Assembly: GCA_025656895.1 (NCBI GenBank)
Contig: JAHXHF010000238.1
Span: 1-6,476, forward strand
Direction of reading: 5' to 3'
Source: a gamma proteobacterium symbiont of Bathyaustriella thionipta
Lineage (GTDB): Bacteria; Pseudomonadota; Gammaproteobacteria; Chromatiales; Chromatiaceae
Length of the DNA: 6,476 nucleotides
In this document: positions 1-5,976 of the stretch, in pieces
How the letters are laid out: each line of letters opens with the position of its first letter
How positions within the stretch are numbered: position 1 is the stretch's first letter
Made by a program: the position numbers and the translations under genes
The notes under the pieces: model-generated
Seen by the model: the letters and a program-made list of their open reading frames with translations, nothing else
What the model was told of the DNA's origin: nothing
The model's database searches: none

Positions 1-1226
1 ATACAGGCATTATAATCTTTAGTCCACTGAACAGTATATAGATTATTGTTTTTCTTAGGGTTTAATCGTTTTCGTTCAAACACTAAATAGTCATATTGGT
101 CATACGTTGCGAGTATGCGACCCAAGCTATGGTTCAAGCATCTCTCCGCGACGTGTGGTGGCACTCCCAGCTGAGATAGATTGGATCGCATAGTTCTACG
201 CAGGTCATGCGGTGTGAACTTCTCCATCGGCAATAAAGGCACGCTACCAATTTTGAGTTTAAATAATCTGGACGTGGCTCGACAAAAAACCTTATCTGCA
301 ATAGGGCCTTCGTTACTGCCCGGAAAAATCCATTCTTCGTCGAGTCCGCGTAGCTGATCAAAAAGCCCCAGTGCGAAGTCGGTCAGGGGTACGACAAAGG
401 GTTTACCTTTTTTCTCCTGCCGAGGTGACAACTTCTGATTTTTTACAGGGATAGTCAGCGTATGATCATCGATTTCCTCCCATCTGGATTGCCGTAGCTC
501 AGCAGAACGAAGGCCAAGCAGAGTTAAAAGTTGAAGAGCAACTTTGACTGGCAGAGAGAGCCGGGGAGCACTTTCCAAAGCGTGCCAGAATAGTTTTAAT
601 TCATCATGGTCGAGAACACGATCTCGCTGGTTGTCCTGGATTCCCAGGTCAACTCGTTCGAGCGTGTCGGCAGCGTTAAACTCCATCACGCCAATGGCGA
701 CCCCAAATCGTAACATTTGCTTGATAATGGCAAGCACCTTGCCTGCGTGCGTGGTGGCTCCGCGCTCAGTAACTTTGAGCACAGCTTTGCGGACGGCTAA
801 TGTGCTGATTGTTCGTAGTTTAACGGATCCAAGTTGAGGTATAATGTCATTGTTCAGAATCGCTCGGACTACCTCGGGTCGTTTGCGATTGGGAACAATT
901 CGATCCGTGTAGAATACCTCGGCAAGCTCTTTGACTGTGGTTGGAGCGCCTGCTTCAAGCGCAGTGAGCGTTCCGTCTTTGTGTCGTTCTTTGGTTTTAT
1001 TGTGGATGGAAATTGCTTTTGCCAGTGAAAGGTCTGGAAATTGACCGTAGGTGATAACTCTAGGTTTATTTCCAGAGCCGCGATCCCACCGGAATGATTT
1101 TCCACCAGCGGGATCAAAACGAACTACCAGACCAGATGTGTGGGCAATTTTAACGTCAACAGCCTTGCTTTCGGATCGCATCCGTTTAAGCTGAAGTTCA
1201 GTGGTAATGGGTTTGCGTTTTGCCAA
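1..1226 (-). CDS. Tyrosine recombinase/integrase of an integrated element (3' end beyond window)
   Basis: Translating the minus strand gives 408 codons without a stop, open at the left edge. The product would integrate and excise the element by site-specific recombination at a tRNA gene. Residues 1-75 resemble the DUF4102-type arm-binding domain (SGLVVRFDPAGGKSFRWD, then ITYGQFPDLSLAKA). Residues 96-185 fit the SAM-like core-binding domain. The catalytic domain shows Arg240 in LLGLRSAELRQSRW, His340 and Arg343 in FTPHDLRRT, His366 in CLNHSLG, and the probable nucleophile Tyr375 in ILATYDQYDY. The catalytic lysine probably lies in 262-275 but I cannot fix it. No ATG exists between the upstream in-frame TAG and codon 16. 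I chose TTG at 1226-1224 because it gives the family-like start MAKRKPITTELQLKRM; its ribosome site (GGA about 8 bp upstream) is weak. Met16 (1181) is the alternative but would trim the arm domain. No frameshift is seen, so it looks functional. The visible length is already near the usual 400 residues. Confidence 0.9.
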   Translation of the reverse strand, partial: MAKRKPITTELQLKRMRSESKAVDVKIAHTSGLVVRFDPAGGKSFRWDRGSGNKPRVITYGQFPDLSLAKAISIHNKTKERHKDGTLTALEAGAPTTVKELAEVFYTDRIVPNRKRPEVVRAILNNDIIPQLGSVKLRTISTLAVRKAVLKVTERGATTHAGKVLAIIKQMLRFGVAIGVMEFNAADTLERVDLGIQDNQRDRVLDHDELKLFWHALESAPRLSLPVKVALQLLTLLGLRSAELRQSRWEEIDDHTLTIPVKNQKLSPRQEKKGKPFVVPLTDFALGLFDQLRGLDEEWIFPGSNEGPIADKVFCRATSRLFKLKIGSVPLLPMEKFTPHDLRRTMRSNLSQLGVPPHVAERCLNHSLGRILATYDQYDYLVFERKRLNPKKNNNLYTVQWTKDYNAC

Positions 1227-1468
1227 AGATAAATTCCATACATTTGACGACCTCTACTCGAATCAGAAAAGCGGTCGCTTACAAATAGGGGAAACGAAGC
1301 ATCTATAGGTGAAAACTACAGGTGGAATTTATTGTGAAATATAATGAAATGGAATGCAATAGAGTGAAAGATTAGAAAACCATAAAGTTTATATAACTAT
1401 CTGAAATATAGATAAAAAAACAACCTATTTGCAATAGAATGAAACTTAATGAAAACTTATCTCAACAG
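1227..1468. other. Non-coding, AT-rich region between integrase start and tRNA fragment
   Basis: No reading frame of useful length occurs on either strand; the ATG codons around 1344-1356 reach a stop within a few codons. The part from about 1310 to 1465 is clearly richer in A and T than either flank. It holds TGAAA boxes at 10-bp steps, a 15-bp direct repeat, and a small inverted repeat (TATCT at 1398-1402 with AGATA at 1410-1414). Its position suggests it carries the integrase promoter and the recombinase or accessory-factor binding sites of the attachment site. I could not find a convincing -35/-10 pair for the integrase; TATAGA-like sequence on the minus strand near 1301-1307 is the best -10 candidate and is weak. 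Confidence 0.6.
1335..1454. repeat. Two clusters of TGAAA boxes phased at 10 bp (candidate integrase arm sites)
   Basis: TGAAA occurs at 1335, 1345 and 1365, with the near match TGCAA filling the slot at 1355. In a second cluster TGCAA at 1430 is followed by TGAAA at 1440 and 1450. Each step is exactly 10 bp, about one helical turn, so the boxes face the same side of the DNA. The clusters share a 15-bp direct repeat, TGCAATAGAGTGAAA (1355-1369) and TGCAATAGAATGAAA (1430-1444), differing at one base. Further unphased copies lie at 1310 and 1402. Lambda-type integrases bind short direct-repeat arm sites flanking the crossover, so arm-site function is a reasonable inference; intrinsic bending or binding by an excisionase are alternatives. 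Confidence 0.55.
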
Positions 1469-1514
1469 CTTGACATGGTAGTGGTCGGTGGTTCGATCCC
1501 ACTCGCGCCTACCA
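1469..1514 (+). pseudogene. 3' fragment of tRNA-Val(GAC); element attachment site
   Basis: The sequence fits tRNA positions 31-76. The anticodon loop TTGACAT (1470-1476) has anticodon GAC at 1472-1474. The 3' anticodon strand GGTAG is at 1477-1481, the variable loop TGGTC at 1482-1486, and the T stem GGTGG/CCACT encloses TTCGATC (1487-1503). The 3' acceptor strand CGCGCCT is followed by discriminator A and encoded CCA (1504-1514). The 5' half is missing: the five bases before the loop (ACAGC) do not pair with GGTAG, and no D arm or 5' acceptor strand (expected AGGCGCG) lies upstream. It cannot make a tRNA. It is best read as the displaced original 3' end left by integration in the anticodon loop. 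The anticodon and acceptor stem agree with tRNA-Val(GAC) of pseudomonads as I remember it. Confidence 0.88.
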
Positions 1515-1524
1515 GAATCTGACA

Positions 1525-1554
1525 GCCTGTCACGCCAGTGACAGGCATTTTTTT
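1525..1554 (+). terminator. Intrinsic terminator of the original tRNA-Val gene
   Basis: A perfect 9-bp stem (1525-1533 with 1538-1546, arms GCCTGTCAC and GTGACAGGC) closes a 4-base loop and is followed by A and seven T (1548-1554). It starts 11 bp after the CCA end, as expected for a tRNA terminator. The last T of the run is also the first base of the reverse-strand TGA of the convergent propeller gene. On the minus strand the hairpin is preceded by an A run and not followed by T, so it should stop mainly plus-strand transcription. Confidence 0.88.
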
Positions 1555-3776
1555 CAAGGTTGCACGCCCCAGTCTAACGCCAGACCGCCAATGCTGTTGC
1601 TGCTGGAGCGGATGTTGCCGTCCATTTCGTACAGCCAAAGCTGACCGGTTGTGGTGTTACGTATAACGATATCATCTTTGCCATCGCCACCCAGATCGGA
1701 AATTTGTACCACTTCCCAGGCCAGTCCCAGACCTCCAATATTGCTGCCGGTACGTATGTGCCCATCCATTTCATAAAGAAACTGCTGACCAGTGAGCGTA
1801 TTTCTGATCACGATATCATCCTTGCCATCGCCACCCAGGTCACCAATGCCGGATACTTCCCAGTCAAGACTGAGGCCACCAATAGAGTTGCTGGCAGTAA
1901 TCGTATGTCCATCCATCTGATACAGCCATAATTGCCCGGTGGTGATGTTGCGTATAATGATGTCGGCTTTAGCATCACCGTCAAGATCGCCGATACCAAC
2001 AATTTTCCAGTTCAGGCTTAAACCACCAATATTGTTACCAGTGGCTATATGACCGTTCATTTCATACAGCCATATTTGTCCGCTGGTCTGGTTACGAACA
2101 ACAATATCGGCCTTGCCATCACCACCCAGATCACCCAGACCGGCTACTTTCCAGTCCAGACTCAGACCTGTAATACTGTTGCTTTTGATACGGGTGCTGC
2201 CATCCATTTCATACAGCCACAGCTGACCGGAAGCGGTATTGCGAATAACAATGTCCGCTCTGGCGTCACCGCCCAGGTCGCCGATACCGGAAACTTCCCA
2301 GGTGGGGCTGGTACCACCGGCATTGCTGCCGCTGCGAACATGGTGATTCATTTCATATAGCCAGAATTGACCGGAAGCTGTTTTACGGGCCAGTATGTCG
2401 GCTTTACCATCTGCTCCGAAATCATTATTCATTGGATCGTTACTGGCAGGCGGTTCCTCATCAACATAAATATAGGCATAGGCTGCACCGGATTCATTGG
2501 CCGCTCCATCCGCTTCAGGTGCGCCGGCCAGGGCTGTTTCCAGGCCACTGACATCCGATATGGAAACAGCTTTGCCAAAGCGGGTATTGGTCTGTCCATC
2601 ATGCACAACAGGCAACAGTTTTTGCTGCAAAGACCAGCTGTTAGCGTTGCGCTCGAACAGGTAGGCGGCACCTCGGGGGAAGCTGTTATCCTGCCACTGA
2701 CCGCCCACAAGAGCCATGCTGTCAGATAATGAGACGGAACGTCCGAACTGACTGCTTAGGGATGATTCCAAAGATTTGAGTTTGGCCTGCAGCAGCCAGG
2801 ATGAGCCGAAACCACCATATATATAAGCCGAGCCTCGATTAAGTGAGCCCTGATCGCCACCCGGTGCGCCTATCATGGCGCGGCCATCCACCAGTGAGAC
2901 AGAGGTGCCGAACTGGTCATTGATTTTACCATCAGAAGGTTGCAGTTTGATGCGCTGACTCCAGCTGGAATTCGAGCGGGTAAAAATATAGGCAGAACCA
3001 CTGGACTGGCCATTATCATCATCACCACGTGCGCCGATGAGTAGCGTGTTGCCGTACAGAGCCAGTGCTGCGCCAAATTCATCCTGGGAGGCACCATCAC
3101 TGGCGGTAAGCCGGGCTTGCTGGGACCAGGAACTGCCACTGCCGGTAAAAACATAGGCGGCACCACTGGAATTGAAATTGCCCTGCGCGCGGTAGGCTCC
3201 GATCAGCGCGGTACTTCCTGAAAGGGCGACAGCATTACCAAACTGATCCCCACCAATGCCGTCAAAGGCAACTATTTTCGTTCTTTGCATCCAACTGCTG
3301 CCGACGATACGGGTAAAGACATAAACCGCACCACTATCGAAGCCCTTGAAATCATCATTGGGCGCACCCACCAGGATTGTATTTCCTTCGATGGCAACAG
3401 AGGTTCCAAAATTGTCTTCAATATTGCCACCACTGGCGATGAGTTTGGCCTGCTGAACCCAGTTATTGCCATTGCGAACATAAACATAGGCCGCGCCTTG
3501 ATGAAACTGGATGCCGCCATGAGATTCATCCGGAGCACCAATAACAACAGTGTCGCCTGAAATAGCAACCGCATTTCCCAGTTCATCATTACTGGCTGCG
3601 TCACTGGCCAGCAATTTTCTTTCCAGAATGACTTTTCCGGTTAAATCGTTTACGACCGTGGGCTGATCATTGCTTGTCGCCAATGGGGTGGATTGCAAAC
3701 CTGCGAAAATGCTGCTGCTGAAACCGATGGCTATGGGAATCAGCCATTTGAAGCGAATGTTGCGAAGTTTGCTCAT
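1554..3776 (-). CDS. Secreted FG-GAP/VCBS-type beta-propeller repeat protein
   Basis: The product is 740 residues from ATG at 3776, chosen because GAGGG lies 8 bp upstream; an in-frame TTG at 3791 adds five residues but would overlap that site. A Sec-type signal peptide is clear: KLRNIRFK, a hydrophobic stretch, then likely cleavage after SIFA (about residue 25). Residues 54-438 contain seven FG-GAP blades of about 55 residues, starting near 54, 111, 167, 222, 277, 332 and 386. Each follows KL.ASDG..D.FG..VA..G.T.LIGA..., then SGAAYVF and SW.Q. Residues 452-740 hold six tighter repeats built on DLGGDGKADIVIRN, TGQLWLYEMDG and GLSLDWEV; their aspartate loops resemble the calcium sites of integrin-type blades. 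There is no enzyme motif, lipobox, membrane anchor or sorting tail, and the protein ends inside the last repeat. A surface or extracellular binding role is inference; the ligand is unknown. The gene converges on the tRNA terminator and diverges from crcB. Confidence 0.9.
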   Translation of the reverse strand: MSKLRNIRFKWLIPIAIGFSSSIFAGLQSTPLATSNDQPTVVNDLTGKVILERKLLASDAASNDELGNAVAISGDTVVIGAPDESHGGIQFHQGAAYVYVRNGNNWVQQAKLIASGGNIEDNFGTSVAIEGNTILVGAPNDDFKGFDSGAVYVFTRIVGSSWMQRTKIVAFDGIGGDQFGNAVALSGSTALIGAYRAQGNFNSSGAAYVFTGSGSSWSQQARLTASDGASQDEFGAALALYGNTLLIGARGDDDNGQSSGSAYIFTRSNSSWSQRIKLQPSDGKINDQFGTSVSLVDGRAMIGAPGGDQGSLNRGSAYIYGGFGSSWLLQAKLKSLESSLSSQFGRSVSLSDSMALVGGQWQDNSFPRGAAYLFERNANSWSLQQKLLPVVHDGQTNTRFGKAVSISDVSGLETALAGAPEADGAANESGAAYAYIYVDEEPPASNDPMNNDFGADGKADILARKTASGQFWLYEMNHHVRSGSNAGGTSPTWEVSGIGDLGGDARADIVIRNTASGQLWLYEMDGSTRIKSNSITGLSLDWKVAGLGDLGGDGKADIVVRNQTSGQIWLYEMNGHIATGNNIGGLSLNWKIVGIGDLDGDAKADIIIRNITTGQLWLYQMDGHTITASNSIGGLSLDWEVSGIGDLGGDGKDDIVIRNTLTGQQFLYEMDGHIRTGSNIGGLGLAWEVVQISDLGGDGKDDIVIRNTTTGQLWLYEMDGNIRSSSNSIGGLALDWGVQP
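1557..2423 (-). repeat. Six tandem 144/147-bp coding repeats
   Basis: These encode the six C-terminal repeats of the propeller protein. Reading along the gene they occupy 2423-2280, 2279-2133, 2132-1989, 1988-1842, 1841-1698 and 1697-1557. Repeats 1, 3 and 5 encode 48 residues. Repeats 2 and 4 encode 49, with an additional residue near SNSI; repeat 6 has the same SNSI form but stops two residues short. The alternation points to a two-repeat unit of about 291 bp that was duplicated. Confidence 0.85.
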
Positions 3777-3799
3777 CAATAAAGCCCTCAATAAGAAAA

Positions 3800-3826
3800 A
3801 TTATGCCTGGACACAGATTATTTCAA
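3800..3826 (-). promoter_or_regulatory. Possible promoter of the propeller gene
   Basis: On the minus strand TTGAAA (3826-3821) is followed 15 bp later by CATAAT (3805-3800), each close to the sigma-70 consensus. The -10 element lies about 24 bp before the ATG at 3776, leaving room for the GAGGG ribosome site. The 15-bp spacer is shorter than the ideal 17, so this is a tentative call. The rest of the 166-bp gap between this gene and crcB shows no clear operator or riboswitch. Confidence 0.35.
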
Positions 3827-3928
3827 TATCCTGCAAATAGCAACCTTTGCAATGATGTGAGTGTAAGCTGTCTGTATGAAATAGTACAAGTGCAGGGGTA
3901 TTCACTTCCCCATAATGGATGTGACGGT

Positions 3929-3934
3929 TAGAAT
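3929..3934 (+). promoter_or_regulatory. Possible -10 element for crcB, implying a leaderless mRNA
   Basis: TAGAAT, one base from the -10 consensus, ends 8 bp before the crcB ATG, so transcription would begin at or next to the start codon. The bases before the ATG (ATGCGCCCTT) contain no recognisable Shine-Dalgarno sequence, which fits a leaderless transcript. No good -35 lies at 16-18 bp. A second -10-like CATAAT at 3911-3916 would give a short leader and is the alternative. Confidence 0.25.
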
Positions 3935-3942
3935 GCGCCCTT

Positions 3943-4320
3943 ATGACACAAATTCTGTTTATAGCGACTGGCGGCGCCCTGGGTGCGGTTATGCGATACT
4001 GGTTTTCAACGGGGGTTTATGCCTGGCTGGGAAGGGATTTTCCGGTTGGAACGCTGGCGGTTAATGTTATCGGCTCCTTGTTAATGGGGTTGTTATTTGT
4101 TGTTTTTATGGATCGCATTACCTTGTCCATTGAATGGCGGGCAGCTGTTTTGATTGGCTTTCTGGGTGCTTTTACCACCTTTTCAACCTTTTCGATTGAA
4201 ACACTTAATTTGCTGGAGCAAGCCAGCTATTTCAAGGCTTTGATGAATGTGTTGCTGAGTGTGGTGTTATCGGTGGGTGCTGCCGGGGTGGGCGTTATGA
4301 TAGGGAGGCAAATCGGATGA
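3943..4320 (+). CDS. crcB: Fluoride ion channel CrcB (Fluc family)
   Basis: This 125-residue membrane protein, the usual Fluc size, exports fluoride through the inner membrane as a dual-topology dimer (family knowledge). Four hydrophobic segments lie near residues 3-25, 34-56, 66-88 and 98-120. Family signatures are present: GGALGAVMRY at 10-19, the GTLAVNVIGS segment with Asn41, and GFLGAFTTFSTFSIET at 72-87. That last segment carries the phenylalanines (Phe80, Phe83) that line the pore and the threonine/serine turn near the central sodium site. The ATG at 3943 gives the canonical N-terminus but has no obvious ribosome site. Its TGA overlaps the ATG of the DUF190 gene, so the two are translated together. 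I see no fluoride riboswitch upstream. Confidence 0.96.
   Translation: MTQILFIATGGALGAVMRYWFSTGVYAWLGRDFPVGTLAVNVIGSLLMGLLFVVFMDRITLSIEWRAAVLIGFLGAFTTFSTFSIETLNLLEQASYFKALMNVLLSVVLSVGAAGVGVMIGRQIG
4302..4308 (+). promoter_or_regulatory. Strong ribosome binding site for the DUF190 gene, inside crcB
   Basis: AGGGAGG sits 8 bp before the ATG at 4317 and lies within the last codons of crcB. It supports choosing that ATG over the in-frame ATG at 4338 and fits translational coupling through the ATGA overlap. It is the best ribosome site in this cluster, stronger than those of crcB and serS. Confidence 0.75.
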
Positions 4321-4622
4321 AAACAGTGGCGATTCGTATGGTGCGTATTTATTGCACGGAAGGTGAACATGTTATGCAGAAACTGTTCCGGCATTTGCAT
4401 GATGAGGAAAAAGTCACCGGTGTGACGGTTTTTCGTGGCATTGCCGGCTTTGGTCAATCCGGCCAGATTCATTCGGCATCCCTGATTGATCTGTCGCTGA
4501 ATTTACCAATTGTTATCGAGTTTTTTGATGAAGACGAAAAAATAAAAAGAATTTTGTCTCATTTGAAATCTGAACTTAAACCGGGCCATGTGGTGAGCTG
4601 GCCTGCTGAAACAAACGGATAA
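4317..4622 (+). CDS. DUF190 family protein, PII-like fold, CrcB partner gene
   Basis: The 101-residue protein matches DUF190 across its length. RMVRIYCTEGE (7-17) begins the first strand. A helix follows around 18-30. EKVTGVTVFRGIAGFGQSGQIHS (31-53) carries the glycine-rich turn typical of the family, and LPIVIEFFDEDEKI (63-76) is the third strand. DUF190 proteins have a small ferredoxin/PII-like fold and often sit beside crcB; their biochemical role is not settled. The gene starts on the ATGA that ends crcB, so co-expression is very likely. A soluble regulator or sensor acting on CrcB or fluoride stress is inference from position and fold only. It has no membrane segment. Confidence 0.92.
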   Translation: MKTVAIRMVRIYCTEGEHVMQKLFRHLHDEEKVTGVTVFRGIAGFGQSGQIHSASLIDLSLNLPIVIEFFDEDEKIKRILSHLKSELKPGHVVSWPAETNG

Positions 4623-4628
4623 AGTTTT

Positions 4629-5903
4629 ATGCTGGATGCAAAATTATTAAGAAATGATGTGGCGACTGTCGCAAAGCAACTGGCCCGGCGTGGTTTTCAA
4701 CTGGATGTTGAGCGGCTGGCATCATTGGAATATGAACGCAAAACCGTACAACTGGAAACAGAACGTTTGCAGGCCGAACGTAACAGCCGTTCCAAAGCCA
4801 TTGGCAAAGCCAAGGCGGCGGGTGAAGACATTCAGCCGCTGCTGGCTGCGGTGGCCGATATGGGTGAGCAATTAAAGCAGGCGGAAAGCAGGCTGAGTGA
4901 TATCCGGCAACGCACGCGGGCCTACATGCGCGTGATTCCCAATATGTTGCATGAATCTGTGCCGGATGGAAAATCCGAGACGGACAATATTGAATTGCGT
5001 CGCTGGGGTAAGCCGGCCGAATTTGATTTTGAAGCCAAAGATCATGTTGACCTGGGTGAAGCTGCTGGCTGGCTGGATTTTGATGCGGCGGCCAAACTCA
5101 GTGGTTCCCGCTTTGCGGTGCTGCATGGACCACTGGCACGGCTGCAACGCGCGCTTATTCAATTCATGTTGGATTTACACAGCGAGCAGCATGGCTACAG
5201 CGAAACCTATGTGCCTTATCTGGTGAATGCGGACAGCTTGCAGGGCACCGGCCAGTTACCCAAATTTGCACAAGATTTATTCGCTCTGCAGGGTGAACAA
5301 AAGTATTATTTAATTCCAACCGCCGAAGTACCGGTAACCAATCTGGCGCGTGAACAGATTATTGATGCGGCCGATCTGCCGCTGAAATATGTGGCTCATA
5401 CTCCCTGTTTTCGCAGCGAAGCCGGCTCCTACGGCAAAGATACCCGGGGCTTGATTCGCCAGCATCAGTTTGAAAAAGTGGAAATGGTACAGTTGCTGCC
5501 CGCCGATCAATCCTGGCAGGCCCTGGAAGATTTAACCGGCCATGCCGAAGCGGTATTACAGGCCTTGCAACTGCCTTATCGGGTGGTAACCCTGTGTGCC
5601 GGCGATACCGGCTTCTCAGCCGCTAAAACTTATGATCTGGAAGTCTGGTTACCGGGACAGCAAAAGTATCGGGAGATTTCTTCCTGCTCCCATTTCACTG
5701 ATTTTCAGGCACGTCGCTTACTGGCGCGCTGGCGTAATCCTGATACCGGCAAGCCCGAATTGTTACATACCGTGAATGGTTCCGGTGTAGCCGCCGGTCG
5801 TGCCCTGGTGGCGGTTATGGAGAATTATCAGCAGGCGGATGGCAGCATTCGCGTACCCGAGGTGTTGCAGGCTTATATGAACGGCAAGCAGCTGTTGTCC
5901 TGA
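4629..5903 (+). CDS. serS: Seryl-tRNA synthetase
   Basis: This cytoplasmic class II enzyme charges tRNA-Ser (and tRNA-Sec where present) with serine using ATP. It has 424 residues; the E. coli enzyme has 430. Residues 1-12 (MLDAKLLRND) are the standard start. Residues 27-100 form the charged, helical coiled-coil arm that grips the long variable arm of tRNA-Ser. The catalytic core shows TAE at 231-233 for serine binding, motif 2 at 258-286 (HTPCFRSEAGSYGKDTRG, then RQHQFEKVEM), SSCSHFTDFQARR at 351-363, and motif 3 at 382-401 (NGSGVAAGRALVAVMENYQ). No key residue appears lost. It begins 6 bp after the DUF190 stop with only a weak ribosome site, so it probably depends on read-through from crcB plus possibly a promoter within the upstream genes. 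Confidence 0.98.
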   Translation: MLDAKLLRNDVATVAKQLARRGFQLDVERLASLEYERKTVQLETERLQAERNSRSKAIGKAKAAGEDIQPLLAAVADMGEQLKQAESRLSDIRQRTRAYMRVIPNMLHESVPDGKSETDNIELRRWGKPAEFDFEAKDHVDLGEAAGWLDFDAAAKLSGSRFAVLHGPLARLQRALIQFMLDLHSEQHGYSETYVPYLVNADSLQGTGQLPKFAQDLFALQGEQKYYLIPTAEVPVTNLAREQIIDAADLPLKYVAHTPCFRSEAGSYGKDTRGLIRQHQFEKVEMVQLLPADQSWQALEDLTGHAEAVLQALQLPYRVVTLCAGDTGFSAAKTYDLEVWLPGQQKYREISSCSHFTDFQARRLLARWRNPDTGKPELLHTVNGSGVAAGRALVAVMENYQQADGSIRVPEVLQAYMNGKQLLS

Positions 5904-5976
5904 ATGTTTTTTGTGGCGGGTATGGAGCGGTTGCAAAACCAGGCCATCTTCAGCTAACCCGGAAAATTCAATAAGT

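Larger units (their letters stand above)
1..1514. mobile_element. Right end of a tRNA-Val-integrated element (island or prophage)
   Basis: The integrase gene, an AT-rich non-coding stretch with phased short repeats, and a 46-bp 3' tRNA-Val fragment lie in that order. This is the usual structure of one end of an element inserted by a tyrosine recombinase into a tRNA gene. Chromosomal-looking genes (crcB, serS) lie only to the right of the fragment. The element therefore extends leftward out of view, and its cargo and other end cannot be judged. The integrase is read away from this end, with its start codon 243 bp from the tRNA fragment. No excisionase gene is visible in the part shown. The limit at 1514 is the last base of CCA; the true crossover could be anywhere in the shared tRNA sequence from about 1469. 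Confidence 0.75.

Noticed and set aside
134..1117. Several short reading frames on both strands in the integrase region (such as 544-837 plus and 869-1117 minus)
   Set aside because: They lie in other frames of the continuous integrase frame, have no domain-like sequence, and the integrase frame carries all catalytic motifs.
1398..1414. Inverted repeat TATCT/AGATA as an operator
   Set aside because: Five-base arms in very AT-rich DNA are expected by chance; no second copy supports a binding site.
1469..1514. A functional tRNA gene
   Set aside because: The 5' acceptor strand, D arm and 5' anticodon strand are missing; upstream bases do not pair with the 3' half.
1557..2423. CRISPR-like or non-coding satellite array
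   Set aside because: The 144/147-bp units are in frame, lack spacers and encode protein repeats.
3777..3942. Fluoride riboswitch upstream of crcB
   Set aside because: The conserved blocks of the crcB RNA motif and a following terminator-like hairpin are not seen in this 166-bp gap.
5929..5940. Terminator after serS (GGTT-GCAA-AACC hairpin)
   Set aside because: The stem is only 4 bp and no T run follows, so read-through into the PEGA gene is more likely.
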